A stretch of 64,000 bases of DNA from Ciceribacter sp. T2.26MG-112.2 (GTDB lineage: Bacteria > Pseudomonadota > Alphaproteobacteria > Rhizobiales > Rhizobiaceae): positions 676,001-740,000 of the forward strand of contig NZ_UEYQ01000001.1 of assembly GCF_900492205.1 (NCBI RefSeq). The letters are read 5' to 3'. Positions within the stretch are counted from its first letter, which is position 1. The number at the start of each line of letters is the position of its first letter. The notes below the pieces were generated by a model. It was not told where the DNA came from. It saw only the letters and a program-made list of their open reading frames with translations, and made no database searches. A program made the position numbers and the translations under genes. Of this stretch, positions 25,391 through 35,865 are shown piece by piece.

Positions 25391-26464
25391 TCAGTTGACC
25401 GAAAAGACCGGCTTGAAGCCGTCCGGCGGCAGGATGTTGGTCTGCGGGACGCTCTCGACATTCGACGGATCGACGACGAAGATCTTCGGTCCGACATGCT
25501 TCACCAGTTCCTTGCCTTCCAGCGCCCGCACGGCCTGGTCGATGGCGATGCGGCCCTGGACGACCATGGAGTCGGCCGGAGCCGCAAGAATGAAACCGCG
25601 CTTGATGCCTTCGTAGACGCCGGGCGTCATGTAGAAGGCGAGAAGGTCGACCTTGCCCTTGAGACCGCGTTCGCGGATCAGGCCCTGGGCTGCCTCGGCG
25701 GTAACGGCAGTGCCGGCGACGTAGCGCACGTCAGGCTCGGCCTGGAGCACGTCTTCGACGAGCTTCAGCTGGGCTTCCTTGCCGGTGTCGCCGTATTTCG
25801 GCTCGAGCGCCTTGACGGCAGAACCCTTGATCGCTTCGAGGAAGCCCTTGTTGGCGGCCTCGACCCAGCCGGCGCCGGCCGGACCCGGGAACCAGCCGAC
25901 CTTCACTTCTTCCGAACCTGCGGGATGCTTCTTGGCGAGATAGGCGCCGGTCTCGTAGCCCATGGTGTAGAAGGAGACGAGCGACTTGGCGGTCAGGTCC
26001 GGCGAGGACATGCCGTTGATGACGTCGATGACCGGGATGTTCTTCTTCTTGATTTCGCTGACGAGGTTGTTCAACCCGTCGAACGAGATCGCGCCGATGA
26101 CCACGGCCTCGGCACCACCGGCGACGCAGTCCTCGATCTGGCTGATCTGCTTGTTGAGCTCGGTGTAGCCGCCGGCTTCGACGAGGTTCATCTTGACGCC
26201 GAGGTCCTTGGCCTGTTCGGCGACGCCGTAGTCGACGCCGAGCCAGTAGGCATCCTTCATGTGCGGGAAGGAGACGCAGATGTTCCACGGCTTTTCCGCC
26301 TTTTCGAGCGGCGAGTAGGATACGTCGACCGACTTGCCGTCAGCGGCGAAGGCCGGCTCGATCGCCTGGGCCGGGTAAGGATACCAGGCCTCGGCAAGCA
26401 CCGGGCTGGCAACGGCAAGCGCCAGGGCGGAGCTTGCAAGCGTCATTAGGATCTTGTGTTTCAT
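25391..26464 (-). CDS. TorT-like periplasmic binding protein of an ABC importer
   Basis: This 357-residue protein has a signal peptide ending VLAEA (about residue 25) and a type I periplasmic binding fold. It resembles E. coli TorT, the TMAO-sensing partner of TorS, along most of its length: the DAYWLGVDYG, EAGGYTELNKQISQIEDC and VAGTAVTAEAA stretches and the end DGFKPVF all have TorT counterparts. Here no sensor kinase is near. Instead it lies with RbsA- and RbsC-type subunits, so it is more likely the receptor of that importer. The ligand is unknown; a TMAO-like amine is only one option. Confidence 0.82.
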   Translation of the reverse strand: MKHKILMTLASSALALAVASPVLAEAWYPYPAQAIEPAFAADGKSVDVSYSPLEKAEKPWNICVSFPHMKDAYWLGVDYGVAEQAKDLGVKMNLVEAGGYTELNKQISQIEDCVAGGAEAVVIGAISFDGLNNLVSEIKKKNIPVIDVINGMSSPDLTAKSLVSFYTMGYETGAYLAKKHPAGSEEVKVGWFPGPAGAGWVEAANKGFLEAIKGSAVKALEPKYGDTGKEAQLKLVEDVLQAEPDVRYVAGTAVTAEAAQGLIRERGLKGKVDLLAFYMTPGVYEGIKRGFILAAPADSMVVQGRIAIDQAVRALEGKELVKHVGPKIFVVDPSNVESVPQTNILPPDGFKPVFSVN

Positions 26465-26499
26465 GGTCGTTCCCCTGTTTGAAGTCTTTGGCTGCGTGG

Positions 26500-27468
26500 T
26501 CAGAAAAGCGCGCGGATCTGGTCGACCAGCGCGGCCCGGTCCTTCCGGGCGGTCAGGGCGGTTTCCATGTCCACCTTGACGAAACGGGTTGGCGTATGCG
26601 GCTGCAACTGGCCGATCAGGTCCATGTCGGCGGAGATCACCGTGCCGAGCATGAAATAGCCGCCGCCGGAGACGGCATCGCGATGCAGGATGATCGGTTC
26701 GGTTCCGCCCGGCACCTGGATGGAGCCGTAAGGGTAGCAGGCGTCGACGATGTTCGAGGGATCGGAGCCCGCGCCGAAAGGCGGGACACGGTCGACGAAG
26801 TCGAGCTTGCGGCCGCCGCGGAAGCGATATCCCATGCGGTCGGCCTCCGGCGCCACCTTCCAGGTGTCCTCGAAGAAATTCCTGCCCGCCTCGTCGGTGA
26901 GGCGGTGCCAGTAGAGGCCCGGCAGCACGCGCAGTTCGGCCGGCATCCCCGGCCGGCGGCGCAGATTTTCGGGAATGGACTTGCCCTCGACCGCCTTGCC
27001 GGCCGTGCCGACCGGCAGTTCGTCGCCAATGGCGATCGGCCGGCCCTTGAAGCCGCCGAGCGCGCCGATGGCATAGGTCGAGCGCGACCCGAGCGCCAGC
27101 GGCACGTCGATGCCCCCGGAAACGGCGATATAGATGCGCGCGCCGGTCTTGAGGAAATCGAAGGTCAGGACCTGGCCGGCCTTGACCTTGAAGGCGGTCC
27201 AGCCGGGCTTTTCCTCGCCATCAACCTTGATCGGCATGTCGGCGCCGGTGACGGCGACCATGGCGTCTTCGGTGAATTCCAGCTTCGGGCCGATGAACAC
27301 GGCTTCGAGGCCGGCGGCCCCTTCCTCATTGCCGACGAGCAGGTTGGCGGCCTTCATCGCCAGTCGGTCCATGGCGCCGCCGAGCGGAATACCGAGGTGG
27401 AAATAGCCGGGACGGCCGAGATCCTGGACGGAAGTGGCAAGACCCTGATGGAGAACCTTAATGGCCAT
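26500..27468 (-). CDS. pxpC: PxpC/KipA-family subunit (biotin-dependent carboxyltransferase AHS2 domain)
   Basis: This 322-residue protein matches KipA/AHS2, one half of the carboxyltransferase domain of urea carboxylase and a subunit of 5-oxoprolinase PxpABC. Recognisable regions are TSVQDLGRPGYFHLGIPLGGAMD, GGIDVPLALGSRSTY and SNIVDACYPYGSIQVPGG. The start at 27468 has GGAGGG eight bases upstream and lies 11 bases inside pxpB, so PxpB and PxpC are coupled, as fits a heteromer. In this operon it may act with the biotin carboxylase instead of, or besides, PxpA. Confidence 0.9.
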   Translation of the reverse strand: MAIKVLHQGLATSVQDLGRPGYFHLGIPLGGAMDRLAMKAANLLVGNEEGAAGLEAVFIGPKLEFTEDAMVAVTGADMPIKVDGEEKPGWTAFKVKAGQVLTFDFLKTGARIYIAVSGGIDVPLALGSRSTYAIGALGGFKGRPIAIGDELPVGTAGKAVEGKSIPENLRRRPGMPAELRVLPGLYWHRLTDEAGRNFFEDTWKVAPEADRMGYRFRGGRKLDFVDRVPPFGAGSDPSNIVDACYPYGSIQVPGGTEPIILHRDAVSGGGYFMLGTVISADMDLIGQLQPHTPTRFVKVDMETALTARKDRAALVDQIRALF

Positions 27469-28333
27469 GGAGAACGCCCTCCAGCTTCGCGTTGTACCCG
27501 TCAATGTCTTTCTGGAATTCACGCAGATCGAATTTCACTTCGCGGATTGGCGGGGCGAACCGGCCCTTGTCGACATCTTCGACGGCCTGGTCATAGGCTT
27601 CGCGATCGATCGGCTTGAACTTGACGATGTCGCCCGGACGGAAGAACACCATGAAATCCTTGAGGTAGGAGGTGGTCTGGGTCGGGTCGTAGATCGGCAT
27701 GGGAGTGATGCCGAACATCTGATAGCCGCCGGCACCGCGCACCGAATAGATGCAGCCGAAGCAGCCGCCGTGTCCAACGGTCAGGCGCGGGGTGTCGGTG
27801 CGGGGGCGCAGGTATTTCGGCACCTGGATCTGCCGCTGGCGCTCGACCATCTGGTACATGAAGGGCAGGCCCGAGACGAAGCCGACCATCGAGACGAACC
27901 AGGGCGAGCCGGAATGGGCGGCGACGAAGTCGTCGACCGAGCCGTAGTCGTTGATGCGGGCGGCGTATTCGAGGTCGGTGCCGGTCGGCTCCTGGTGACG
28001 CTCGCGGAAGCGCATCAGCGTCTCGTGGGTCCACGGGTCGTTGTAGAAGACCGGGATCTCGACGATGCGGGTGGTGATGACCGGCTCGGACTTGGCGGCC
28101 GCCACTTCGATCGCCTGGACTTCCTTCAGGATGTCGTTCGGATGAATGACATCCGGATCGAACTTGATCTGGAAGGAAGCATTGGCCGGGCAGATTTCGG
28201 TCACGCCCTTGATCTTGGCTTCCTTGATGCCGGTGGTCATCGACAGCGAGTTGAAGAAGGCCTCGAGCGACATTTCCTCCGAGCATTCGACGAAGAGGTG
28301 TTCGTCACCCCCGAATGTATAGCGCATGGGCAT
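27458..28333 (-). CDS. pxpB: PxpB/KipI-family subunit (AHS1 domain)
   Basis: This 291-residue protein matches KipI/AHS1, the other half of the urea-carboxylase carboxyltransferase domain. Key regions are SGSPWFVSMVGFVSGLPFM, LTVGHGGCFGCIYS and GGYQMFGITPMPIYDP. About 60 more residues than in a minimal KipI are present. Its ATG shares one base with the stop of the biotin carboxylase gene (TGATG at 28335-28331), and AAGGAGGT lies seven bases upstream, so translation is tightly coupled to the carboxylase. Confidence 0.9.
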   Translation of the reverse strand: MPMRYTFGGDEHLFVECSEEMSLEAFFNSLSMTTGIKEAKIKGVTEICPANASFQIKFDPDVIHPNDILKEVQAIEVAAAKSEPVITTRIVEIPVFYNDPWTHETLMRFRERHQEPTGTDLEYAARINDYGSVDDFVAAHSGSPWFVSMVGFVSGLPFMYQMVERQRQIQVPKYLRPRTDTPRLTVGHGGCFGCIYSVRGAGGYQMFGITPMPIYDPTQTTSYLKDFMVFFRPGDIVKFKPIDREAYDQAVEDVDKGRFAPPIREVKFDLREFQKDIDGYNAKLEGVLHGH

Positions 28334-29715
28334 CAGGCAACCTCCTTGGATGCGACAAAGGCCGGGAAATCCGTCTCCAGCCAGGGTTCGAGGAACCGCG
28401 TATGGACATCGCCCGAGGCAACCGACGGGTCGGCGGCAAGGGCCTGGTGGAGCGGAATGGTGGTGGCAAGCCCGCGGATCTCGAGATTGTCGAGCGCTTC
28501 GGCGAGCCGGGCGATGCAGGCGTCGCGGGTCTCGCCCCAGACGATCAGCTTGCCAAGCAGCGAATCGTAGAAGGGCGGAACCGTGTAGCCCTCGTAGAGC
28601 ATGGTGTCGAAGCGAACGCCCTCGCCGGTCGGGACGCCGAGCGCCTCGATCGTGCCGGGGCCGGGCAGGAAGCCGCGCGCAGGGTCCTCGGCATTGATCC
28701 GGCATTCGATCGCATGGCCAGTGACGCGGATGTCTTCCTGGCGGACCGAGAGCTTCGCACCGCCGGCAACCTTGATCATCTCCTGCACGAGGTCGATGCC
28801 GGTGATCATTTCGGTGACCGGATGTTCGACCTGGATGCGGGTATTGACCTCGATGAAGTAGAACTCGCCGCTCACCTCGTCGTAGAGATATTCGACCGTG
28901 CCGGCGCCGCGGTAGTTGACCTCGCGGGCGAGCGCCACGGCACTGGCGCACAGTTCCTGGCGCACGTCTTCCGGCAGACGGAAGGAGGGCGCTTCTTCCC
29001 AGACCTTCTGGCGGCGACGCTGCAGCGAGCACTCGCGCTCGAAGCAATGGACGGCATCTGTGCCATCGCCGAGGATCTGAACCTCGACATGGCGGGCGCG
29101 GGTGATGACCTTTTCGACATAAAGGCCGCCGTCACCGAAGGCGGCAAGCGCCTCGGCCGAGGCCTGCGGGAAATGGCGCTCGAAATCGGCCATGGTCTCG
29201 GCGATGCGGATGCCGCGGCCACCGCCGCCGGCAGCGGCCTTGATCATGACCGGAAAACCGATCTGCTCGACGATGGCGCAGGCCGTTTCGAGGTCGTCGA
29301 TGCGACCTTCGGAGCCGGGAACGGTCGGCACGCCGGCGCGCTGGGCGACCTTGCGAGCCTCGACCTTGTCGCCGAGCAGGCTGATCGCGCCGGCCTTGGG
29401 TCCGACGAATATCAGGCCGGCATCTTCGACAGCCTGGGCAAAGGCAGCGTTCTCCGAGAGGAAGCCGTAGCCGGGATGGACCGCATCGACGCCGGTTTCC
29501 CTGGCGGCCTTCAGAACGGCCTCGATGTTGAGATAGGATTTGGCGGCCGATGGCGGCCCGATTTCCACCGACTGGTCGGCGAGCTTGACCGCCAGCATGT
29601 CGCGGTCGGCCGCCGAATGGACCTGGACGGTCCGGATGCCCAGCGCCTGGGCGGCGCGGATGATCCTCACCGCGATCTCGCCCCGATTGGCAATGAGGAT
29701 CGAGCGGATCGTCAT
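28333..29715 (-). CDS. Biotin carboxylase subunit (AccC-like)
   Basis: This 460-residue protein is a stand-alone biotin carboxylase that uses ATP and bicarbonate to carboxylate biotin on the adjacent carrier. It shows the N-terminal ANRGEIAVRIIRAAQALG, the ATP-grasp loop KAAAGGGGRGIR, EVNTRIQVEHPVTE and the C-terminal RGFLPGPGTIE. In ordinary fatty acid synthesis AccC pairs with AccB and AccA/D. Here it is locked between a 79-residue carrier and PxpB/PxpC, so it is more likely dedicated to a different acceptor, as in urea or guanidine carboxylases. Confidence 0.92.
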   Translation of the reverse strand: MTIRSILIANRGEIAVRIIRAAQALGIRTVQVHSAADRDMLAVKLADQSVEIGPPSAAKSYLNIEAVLKAARETGVDAVHPGYGFLSENAAFAQAVEDAGLIFVGPKAGAISLLGDKVEARKVAQRAGVPTVPGSEGRIDDLETACAIVEQIGFPVMIKAAAGGGGRGIRIAETMADFERHFPQASAEALAAFGDGGLYVEKVITRARHVEVQILGDGTDAVHCFERECSLQRRRQKVWEEAPSFRLPEDVRQELCASAVALAREVNYRGAGTVEYLYDEVSGEFYFIEVNTRIQVEHPVTEMITGIDLVQEMIKVAGGAKLSVRQEDIRVTGHAIECRINAEDPARGFLPGPGTIEALGVPTGEGVRFDTMLYEGYTVPPFYDSLLGKLIVWGETRDACIARLAEALDNLEIRGLATTIPLHQALAADPSVASGDVHTRFLEPWLETDFPAFVASKEVA

Positions 29716-29951
29716 GCCTCGACCTCGGCAATAGCCTGGCCGGCCATGATCGGCTCCTGGTCGTCGGCGACGAAGGTGATCTTGCCGGCGGCATCGGCGT
29801 GGACCTCGTGGAAGGTCTTCATCACCTCGATCAGGCCGATCACGTCACCGACGGCCACCTGGTCACCGTCAGCCTTATAGGGCGCGGCGTCCGGCGAGGG
29901 CTTGCGGTAGAAGGTGCCGGGCAGAGGCGATCTGATCTCGAGCTTGCTCAT
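29712..29951 (-). CDS. Biotin carboxyl carrier protein (short, AccB-like)
   Basis: This 79-residue protein is a bare biotinyl domain with the biotin-accepting lysine K45 in LIEVMKTFHEV. It lacks the N-terminal linker of housekeeping AccB (usually about 150 residues). The stop overlaps the biotin carboxylase start by four bases. It carries the activated carboxyl group between the carboxylase and, presumably, the PxpB/PxpC carboxyltransferase. Confidence 0.92.
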   Translation of the reverse strand: MSKLEIRSPLPGTFYRKPSPDAAPYKADGDQVAVGDVIGLIEVMKTFHEVHADAAGKITFVADDQEPIMAGQAIAEVEA

Positions 29952-29963
29952 GGTGGTCTCCGG

Positions 29964-30740
29964 TTATCTGACGATTTCTGAAATGGGGGCGATGCGGATG
30001 CCTTCGGCGATCAGGGCTTCGCGCATGTTGCGCACGATGTCCAAGGCGCCGAGCGTATCGGAATGGAAGCAGATGGATTCGAACGGCACCTCGATTTCCT
30101 TGCCGCTGACCGTGGTGACCAGCCCTTCCTTGCAGGCGCGCACCACCTTGCGGGCGATCGCCATCGGGTCCGGTCGGCCGACATCACGGGTAAACACGAT
30201 CGAACCGCTCTCGTCGTAGTCGCGGTCGGCATAGAATTCGCGCACCAGCGGCTGGCCGACCTCGAGTGCCGCGGTCTCCGTCGCCGAGCCCGCCATGCAG
30301 AACACATAGGCATTGGGGGCCACCGTGCGCATGTACTGAACGAAGAGCTGGGCGAACTCCGGATTGACCGCCATCTCCATGTAAAGCGCTCCATGCGGTT
30401 TCACATGCTGGAGAGAGGCGCCGTGGCGACGGGCGAATTCGCGGATCGCGCCGACCTGATAGACGATGTCGTTGACCAGTTCGCGCGCCGTGCCGTTGAT
30501 CTTGCGGCGACCGAACCCCTGGAGGTCGTTGTAGCCAGGATGCGCGCCGATGCCGACGCCGTGCTCGACGGCCACGCGCACGGTGTTGTCCATCAGGTTC
30601 GGATCACCGGCATGGAAACCGGCCGCGATGTTGGCGGAACTGATCAGTCCCATGAGGGCGCTGTCTTCGGTGTCGCCGACACGCCAGCGGCCAAAGGCCT
30701 CGCCCAGATCACAATTGATGTCTACGACCTCGAGTGCCAC
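29964..30740 (-). CDS. pxpA: PxpA/LamB-YcsF family 5-oxoprolinase subunit
   Basis: This 258-residue protein matches PxpA (YbgL/YcsF), which with PxpB and PxpC hydrolyses 5-oxoproline using ATP. Family features are the N-terminal DINCDLGEAFGRW, NIAAGFHAGDP, IGAHPGYNDLQGFGRR, VKPHGALY and CFHSDT. I chose GTG at 30740, since AGGGAAG lies just upstream and homologues begin close to VDINCD. ATG at 30764 and an even earlier start are also open. It is the first gene of the eight-gene operon and lies opposite a LysR regulator. Confidence 0.9.
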   Translation of the reverse strand: MALEVVDINCDLGEAFGRWRVGDTEDSALMGLISSANIAAGFHAGDPNLMDNTVRVAVEHGVGIGAHPGYNDLQGFGRRKINGTARELVNDIVYQVGAIREFARRHGASLQHVKPHGALYMEMAVNPEFAQLFVQYMRTVAPNAYVFCMAGSATETAALEVGQPLVREFYADRDYDESGSIVFTRDVGRPDPMAIARKVVRACKEGLVTTVSGKEIEVPFESICFHSDTLGALDIVRNMREALIAEGIRIAPISEIVR

Positions 30741-30986
30741 TTTTCTTCCCTGTCCTGCCTGCATTTTGTGCAACGCAGCGCAATGCCTGCGTATTTGTCA
30801 GAAAACCGTAGGAAGAAAAGTTTCATTTGAAAAATTCTATTTTCAGAATGTTGTTATCTGATATTCATATGTGACCGAGCTGCGCTGGGATTTGCCTTTC
30901 CCTATGAAAATCAGAGTGTTGACGCATGTTGGAAAAGGCGAGTCTCCCAGTTCTGCAATCCTCGCGCTCTTCGATCTTATTTTCAG

Positions 30987-30997
30987 ATACTCAGTAT
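30987..30997. promoter_or_regulatory. Candidate LysR site upstream of pxpA and its regulator
   Basis: ATACTCAGTAT is a palindrome 19 bases before the LysR gene; the flanks extend the symmetry imperfectly. The sequence TTTTCAGA occurs beside it and again, as TTTTCAGAA, near 30840 on the pxpA side. The 276-base divergent gap is AT-rich and otherwise holds no gene. Confidence 0.4.
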
Positions 30998-31016
30998 TCT
31001 CGATTCAGAATGATGG

Positions 31017-31922
31017 ATGACAATGTCGCTCAGCCTCAGACAGATCCGCTACTTCATTGCCACGGCGGAGGCCGGGCAGGTCTCCCAAGCCGCCGTCAAC
31101 CTCTCGATCTCGCAGTCGGCAGTGACGACGGCGATCAAGGACCTTGAACGGACGGTCGGCGCAGGGCTGTTCGAACGGACGCCGCACGGGATGGATCTGA
31201 CGTCAGCCGGCCGCAGGTTTCTCTCGCAGGCTTATGAGATCCTGCAGAAGGTTGAAGAAGCGACGCAGCTCAATCTCGTCACCGACAAGGTCGAGGGCAC
31301 CCTGAGCATCGCCACGACCTATACCGTCATCGGCTATTTCCTGCCGTTCCATATCGAGCGGTTGAAGCGCCAGTTTCCGGCCATTGACATCCAGTTGTTC
31401 GAACTCAACCGGGAATCGGTCGAGGAAGGATTGCTCACCAACCGCTACGACATCGCCGTCATGTTGACGTCGAATATTCTCAATCCGGAACTGATGACAG
31501 AAAAGCTGTTGAGCTCGCAGCGCCGCCTCTGGCTGCCGGCGCGCCACGGGTTGCTTGAAAAGGACAAGGTTGGTCTCAAGGAAGTCTCGGAAGAAGATTA
31601 CATCATGCTGACCGTGGACGAGGCGTCGCACAGTACGTTGAAATACTGGAGCCAGTCGGCCTATCTGCCGAAGATCACGCTTCGTACCTCCTCCGTCGAG
31701 GCCGTGCGTTCATTGGTGGCCAACAGTCAGGGGGTCGCGATCCTGTCCGATATGGTGCATCGACCCTGGTCGCTCGAAGGTCGGCGGATCGAAACCATTT
31801 CGCTGGTCGATCCGATCCCCTCCATGGATGTCGGCCTCGCCTGGCGGCGCAATGTAGAATTTACACCGGCGATGGAAGCCGTCCGTTCATATTTCCGCCG
31901 ATCGTTTAACATTCCCGAATAG
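31017..31922 (+). CDS. LysR-family transcriptional regulator
   Basis: This 301-residue regulator has an N-terminal winged helix (about residues 5-63, with GQVSQAAVNLSISQSAVTTAI) and a LysR effector domain from about residue 93. It is divergent from pxpA and should control the whole pxp/carboxylase/transporter operon. Two ATG codons open the frame (31017 and 31023), without a good Shine-Dalgarno sequence to decide between them. Confidence 0.92.
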   Translation: MTMSLSLRQIRYFIATAEAGQVSQAAVNLSISQSAVTTAIKDLERTVGAGLFERTPHGMDLTSAGRRFLSQAYEILQKVEEATQLNLVTDKVEGTLSIATTYTVIGYFLPFHIERLKRQFPAIDIQLFELNRESVEEGLLTNRYDIAVMLTSNILNPELMTEKLLSSQRRLWLPARHGLLEKDKVGLKEVSEEDYIMLTVDEASHSTLKYWSQSAYLPKITLRTSSVEAVRSLVANSQGVAILSDMVHRPWSLEGRRIETISLVDPIPSMDVGLAWRRNVEFTPAMEAVRSYFRRSFNIPE

Positions 31923-32087
31923 GCCTAGTCGGCTCGAAGCTACGATTTTGGCAAGGCGCGAACTCGCACGCCTCGGCCCCGCGAGATCTTCAGCCCGAAG
32001 GCGCGATGGCTGCAATCGCGAGCGGGTCCGACAGCCACACCCGGAGAAAGGTTGCGCCGTCGCCGCCCATGCGAACCGCCACAAGGC

Positions 32088-33146
32088 TCATGACGCGGCC
32101 GCCAGACGGTTGCCGTCGGTGGCCGTGCGAACCGAAGTTGCTTCCAGGGGCTGCATCCCGCGCATGCCATCGGCCACCGAAGTCACCGGGGAATAGCCAA
32201 GCTCCTCCCGCGCGCGGCGAATATCGATGGTGAAATCCTTGCCGATCAGCCGCAGCATTTGCCGCGTAATCGGCGGCTCGCCCTTGCGGCGGAAGATCCG
32301 CCAGGCCGCGCCCATCACGCCGGCCATCGTCCAGGCGATGCCGAACGGCACGGCGCGATCGCTGGGCGTCACGCCGCGGCTATTGAGCAGGCGCGTCAGG
32401 AACGACTTCAGCGTCGTATCCTCGCCGTCGCTCACGAACCAGGCTCGCCCGCCTGCTCCGCGATCGGCGGCGAGGACCAGCGCGTGGCAGAGGTTGTCGA
32501 CATGGCAGGTGGAAAGGGCCTGTGCGCCGCCCGCGACCCATTGAAACCGCCCGGCACGCACCGTCTCGACCATATGGTCGAGGGCCGGCATGTGCGGACC
32601 CCAGATGAAGGGTGGGCGGATGGCTACGGTGGAGAAGCCCGCGCGCCTCCCGTTCGCCGCCAGCAGCATCTCTTCCGCCTCGGCCTTGGATGCCGCGTAA
32701 GGAGCGAACGGCATCCTTTGCAGGGCCATGTCCTCGGTCACGGCCCGCATCGGTTCGGGGCGGCCCATGACGACGGCGGCGGCGCTGACATAGACGATGC
32801 GACGCACGCCAGCTCGCTCAGCCGCCTCGACGACGTTGCGGGTACCTTCGACGTTGATCCGGCGGAACAGGGCCATCGGCCCCCAGAGCTTGAAATGCGC
32901 CGCGACGTGGAACACGACGTCCACCCCTTCCATCCCACGGCTCAGCGCGAGGCGGTCAGCAAGGTCGGCCTCAACCGGGGTGGCGCCGAGCGCCTGAACG
33001 CCCGCCCGCGCTTCGGCGCTGCGAGCGAGCGCGCGAACTCTCCAACCATCGGCCAGCAGGCGGCGGATGAGATGTCCACCGACGAAACCGGATCCCCCGG
33101 TGACGAGGGTCAGGCGAGGCGAAGTCTGTGCGGCAAGGTGGCTCAT
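32088..33146 (-). CDS. NAD-dependent epimerase/dehydratase family protein
   Basis: This 352-residue extended SDR has the cofactor motif TGGSGFVGGH near the N-terminus and a YAASK active site. The middle (RPPFIWGPHMPALDHMVE) and the C-terminal region resemble 3-beta-hydroxysteroid dehydrogenase/dihydroflavonol reductase-like proteins more than sugar epimerases. The substrate is unknown. ATG at 33146 has GGGAGA eight bases upstream; the longer frame to 33203 runs into the promoter. It is divergent from a TetR gene, its likely repressor. Confidence 0.85.
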   Translation of the reverse strand: MSHLAAQTSPRLTLVTGGSGFVGGHLIRRLLADGWRVRALARSAEARAGVQALGATPVEADLADRLALSRGMEGVDVVFHVAAHFKLWGPMALFRRINVEGTRNVVEAAERAGVRRIVYVSAAAVVMGRPEPMRAVTEDMALQRMPFAPYAASKAEAEEMLLAANGRRAGFSTVAIRPPFIWGPHMPALDHMVETVRAGRFQWVAGGAQALSTCHVDNLCHALVLAADRGAGGRAWFVSDGEDTTLKSFLTRLLNSRGVTPSDRAVPFGIAWTMAGVMGAAWRIFRRKGEPPITRQMLRLIGKDFTIDIRRAREELGYSPVTSVADGMRGMQPLEATSVRTATDGNRLAAAS

Positions 33147-33263
33147 GGCGGGTCTCCCGGGTGTCGTTTGTCCCAGAGTGCCACGCCTAGACATACTACA
33201 CAATACATTTTCTGAAATCTGTTACATGTTGCAGCCCGCCGGTATGTCGGCTAAGAGCTGCGC

Positions 33264-33872
33264 ATGACAAACGACGCGCCTGATCATCGTGATCGCATTC
33301 TCGACACGGCTGCCGAGCAGGTCCGCCGCTTCGGTGAGGCCAAGACCAACGTCGTCGATATCGCCAAGGCCATGGGCCTGTCGCATTCGGCGATCTACCG
33401 GTACTTCCGGTCGAAGTCGGACATTTTCGATGCTCTTGCTGCGCGGACGATGGCCGAAGAGGCCGATCTGGCGGCCCGCTTCGCAAAATCCGATGGTTCT
33501 GCGGCGGAGCGGCTTCGCGGCCTCGTCCTGGCGCTCCATCGCAGCAAACGCGCCAAGCTCGGAGACGACCCGGAGATCCACGGTCTCTATCGCCGGATCC
33601 TGGCGGAGCGCCCGGACCTCGTCGCCGATTACGCGCGGCGGATGACTGCACTCGTCCGGCAGGTGTTGGAGGATGGGATAGCGCGGGGCGAGTTCCGCAT
33701 CCGGGATCTCGATGCCGCTGCCGGCGTGGTGCGCGACGCGGTCACGGTATTCGTCCATCCCGCTCATGTGGAGCAGGCTGTCGTGGCCGGGCTCGAAATG
33801 GAGCCAAGACTTCAGGCGGTGGTCGATATCCTGGTCGCGGGTTTTGCGGCAACCGGCCAACCTGATTGGTAA
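33264..33872 (+). CDS. TetR-family transcriptional regulator
   Basis: This 202-residue protein has an N-terminal TetR DNA-binding domain (residues 8-55, with VDIAKAMGLSHSAIYRYFRSKSD) and a C-terminal helical ligand domain of the bacterial TetR_C type. It lies 117 bases from the divergent epimerase/dehydratase gene. TetR proteins of this layout usually repress the neighbouring oxidoreductase until a ligand binds. The AT-rich gap (33190-33230) probably holds the operator, but I see no clean palindrome. Confidence 0.91.
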   Translation: MTNDAPDHRDRILDTAAEQVRRFGEAKTNVVDIAKAMGLSHSAIYRYFRSKSDIFDALAARTMAEEADLAARFAKSDGSAAERLRGLVLALHRSKRAKLGDDPEIHGLYRRILAERPDLVADYARRMTALVRQVLEDGIARGEFRIRDLDAAAGVVRDAVTVFVHPAHVEQAVVAGLEMEPRLQAVVDILVAGFAATGQPDW

Positions 33873-34074
33873 TCGGTACCGATCGGCCAAGTCCCTCAAC
33901 TGCACATCATAGCAATGCTATGACAGTCGGTCTCGATGGGTATGGGCGTCGGCAGCAGTAGGCGAGACTTGCTGGTCTGAAGTGGCTTGCTGGCGCGGCA
34001 CTCCTTCTCGCCCGCCAGCGCAAGATAGGCTGTCACTCGTGAACGTCGGCTGCATACCGCTGGCAATCTTGCCG

Positions 34075-35861
<1,787 letters not shown>

Positions 35862-35865
<4 letters not shown>

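Noticed and set aside
22762..26464. Ribose or other sugar uptake system
   Set aside because: The ATPase and permease are RbsA/RbsC-like, but the receptor is TorT-like and the operon enzymes act on nitrogen compounds, so a sugar label would mislead.
33986..34024. Hairpin CTTGC-TGGCG / CGCCA-GC-GCAAG as a terminator between the TetR gene and the fused ATPase gene
   Set aside because: The stem needs a 2-base bulge, the loop is 17 bases and no T-run follows on either strand.
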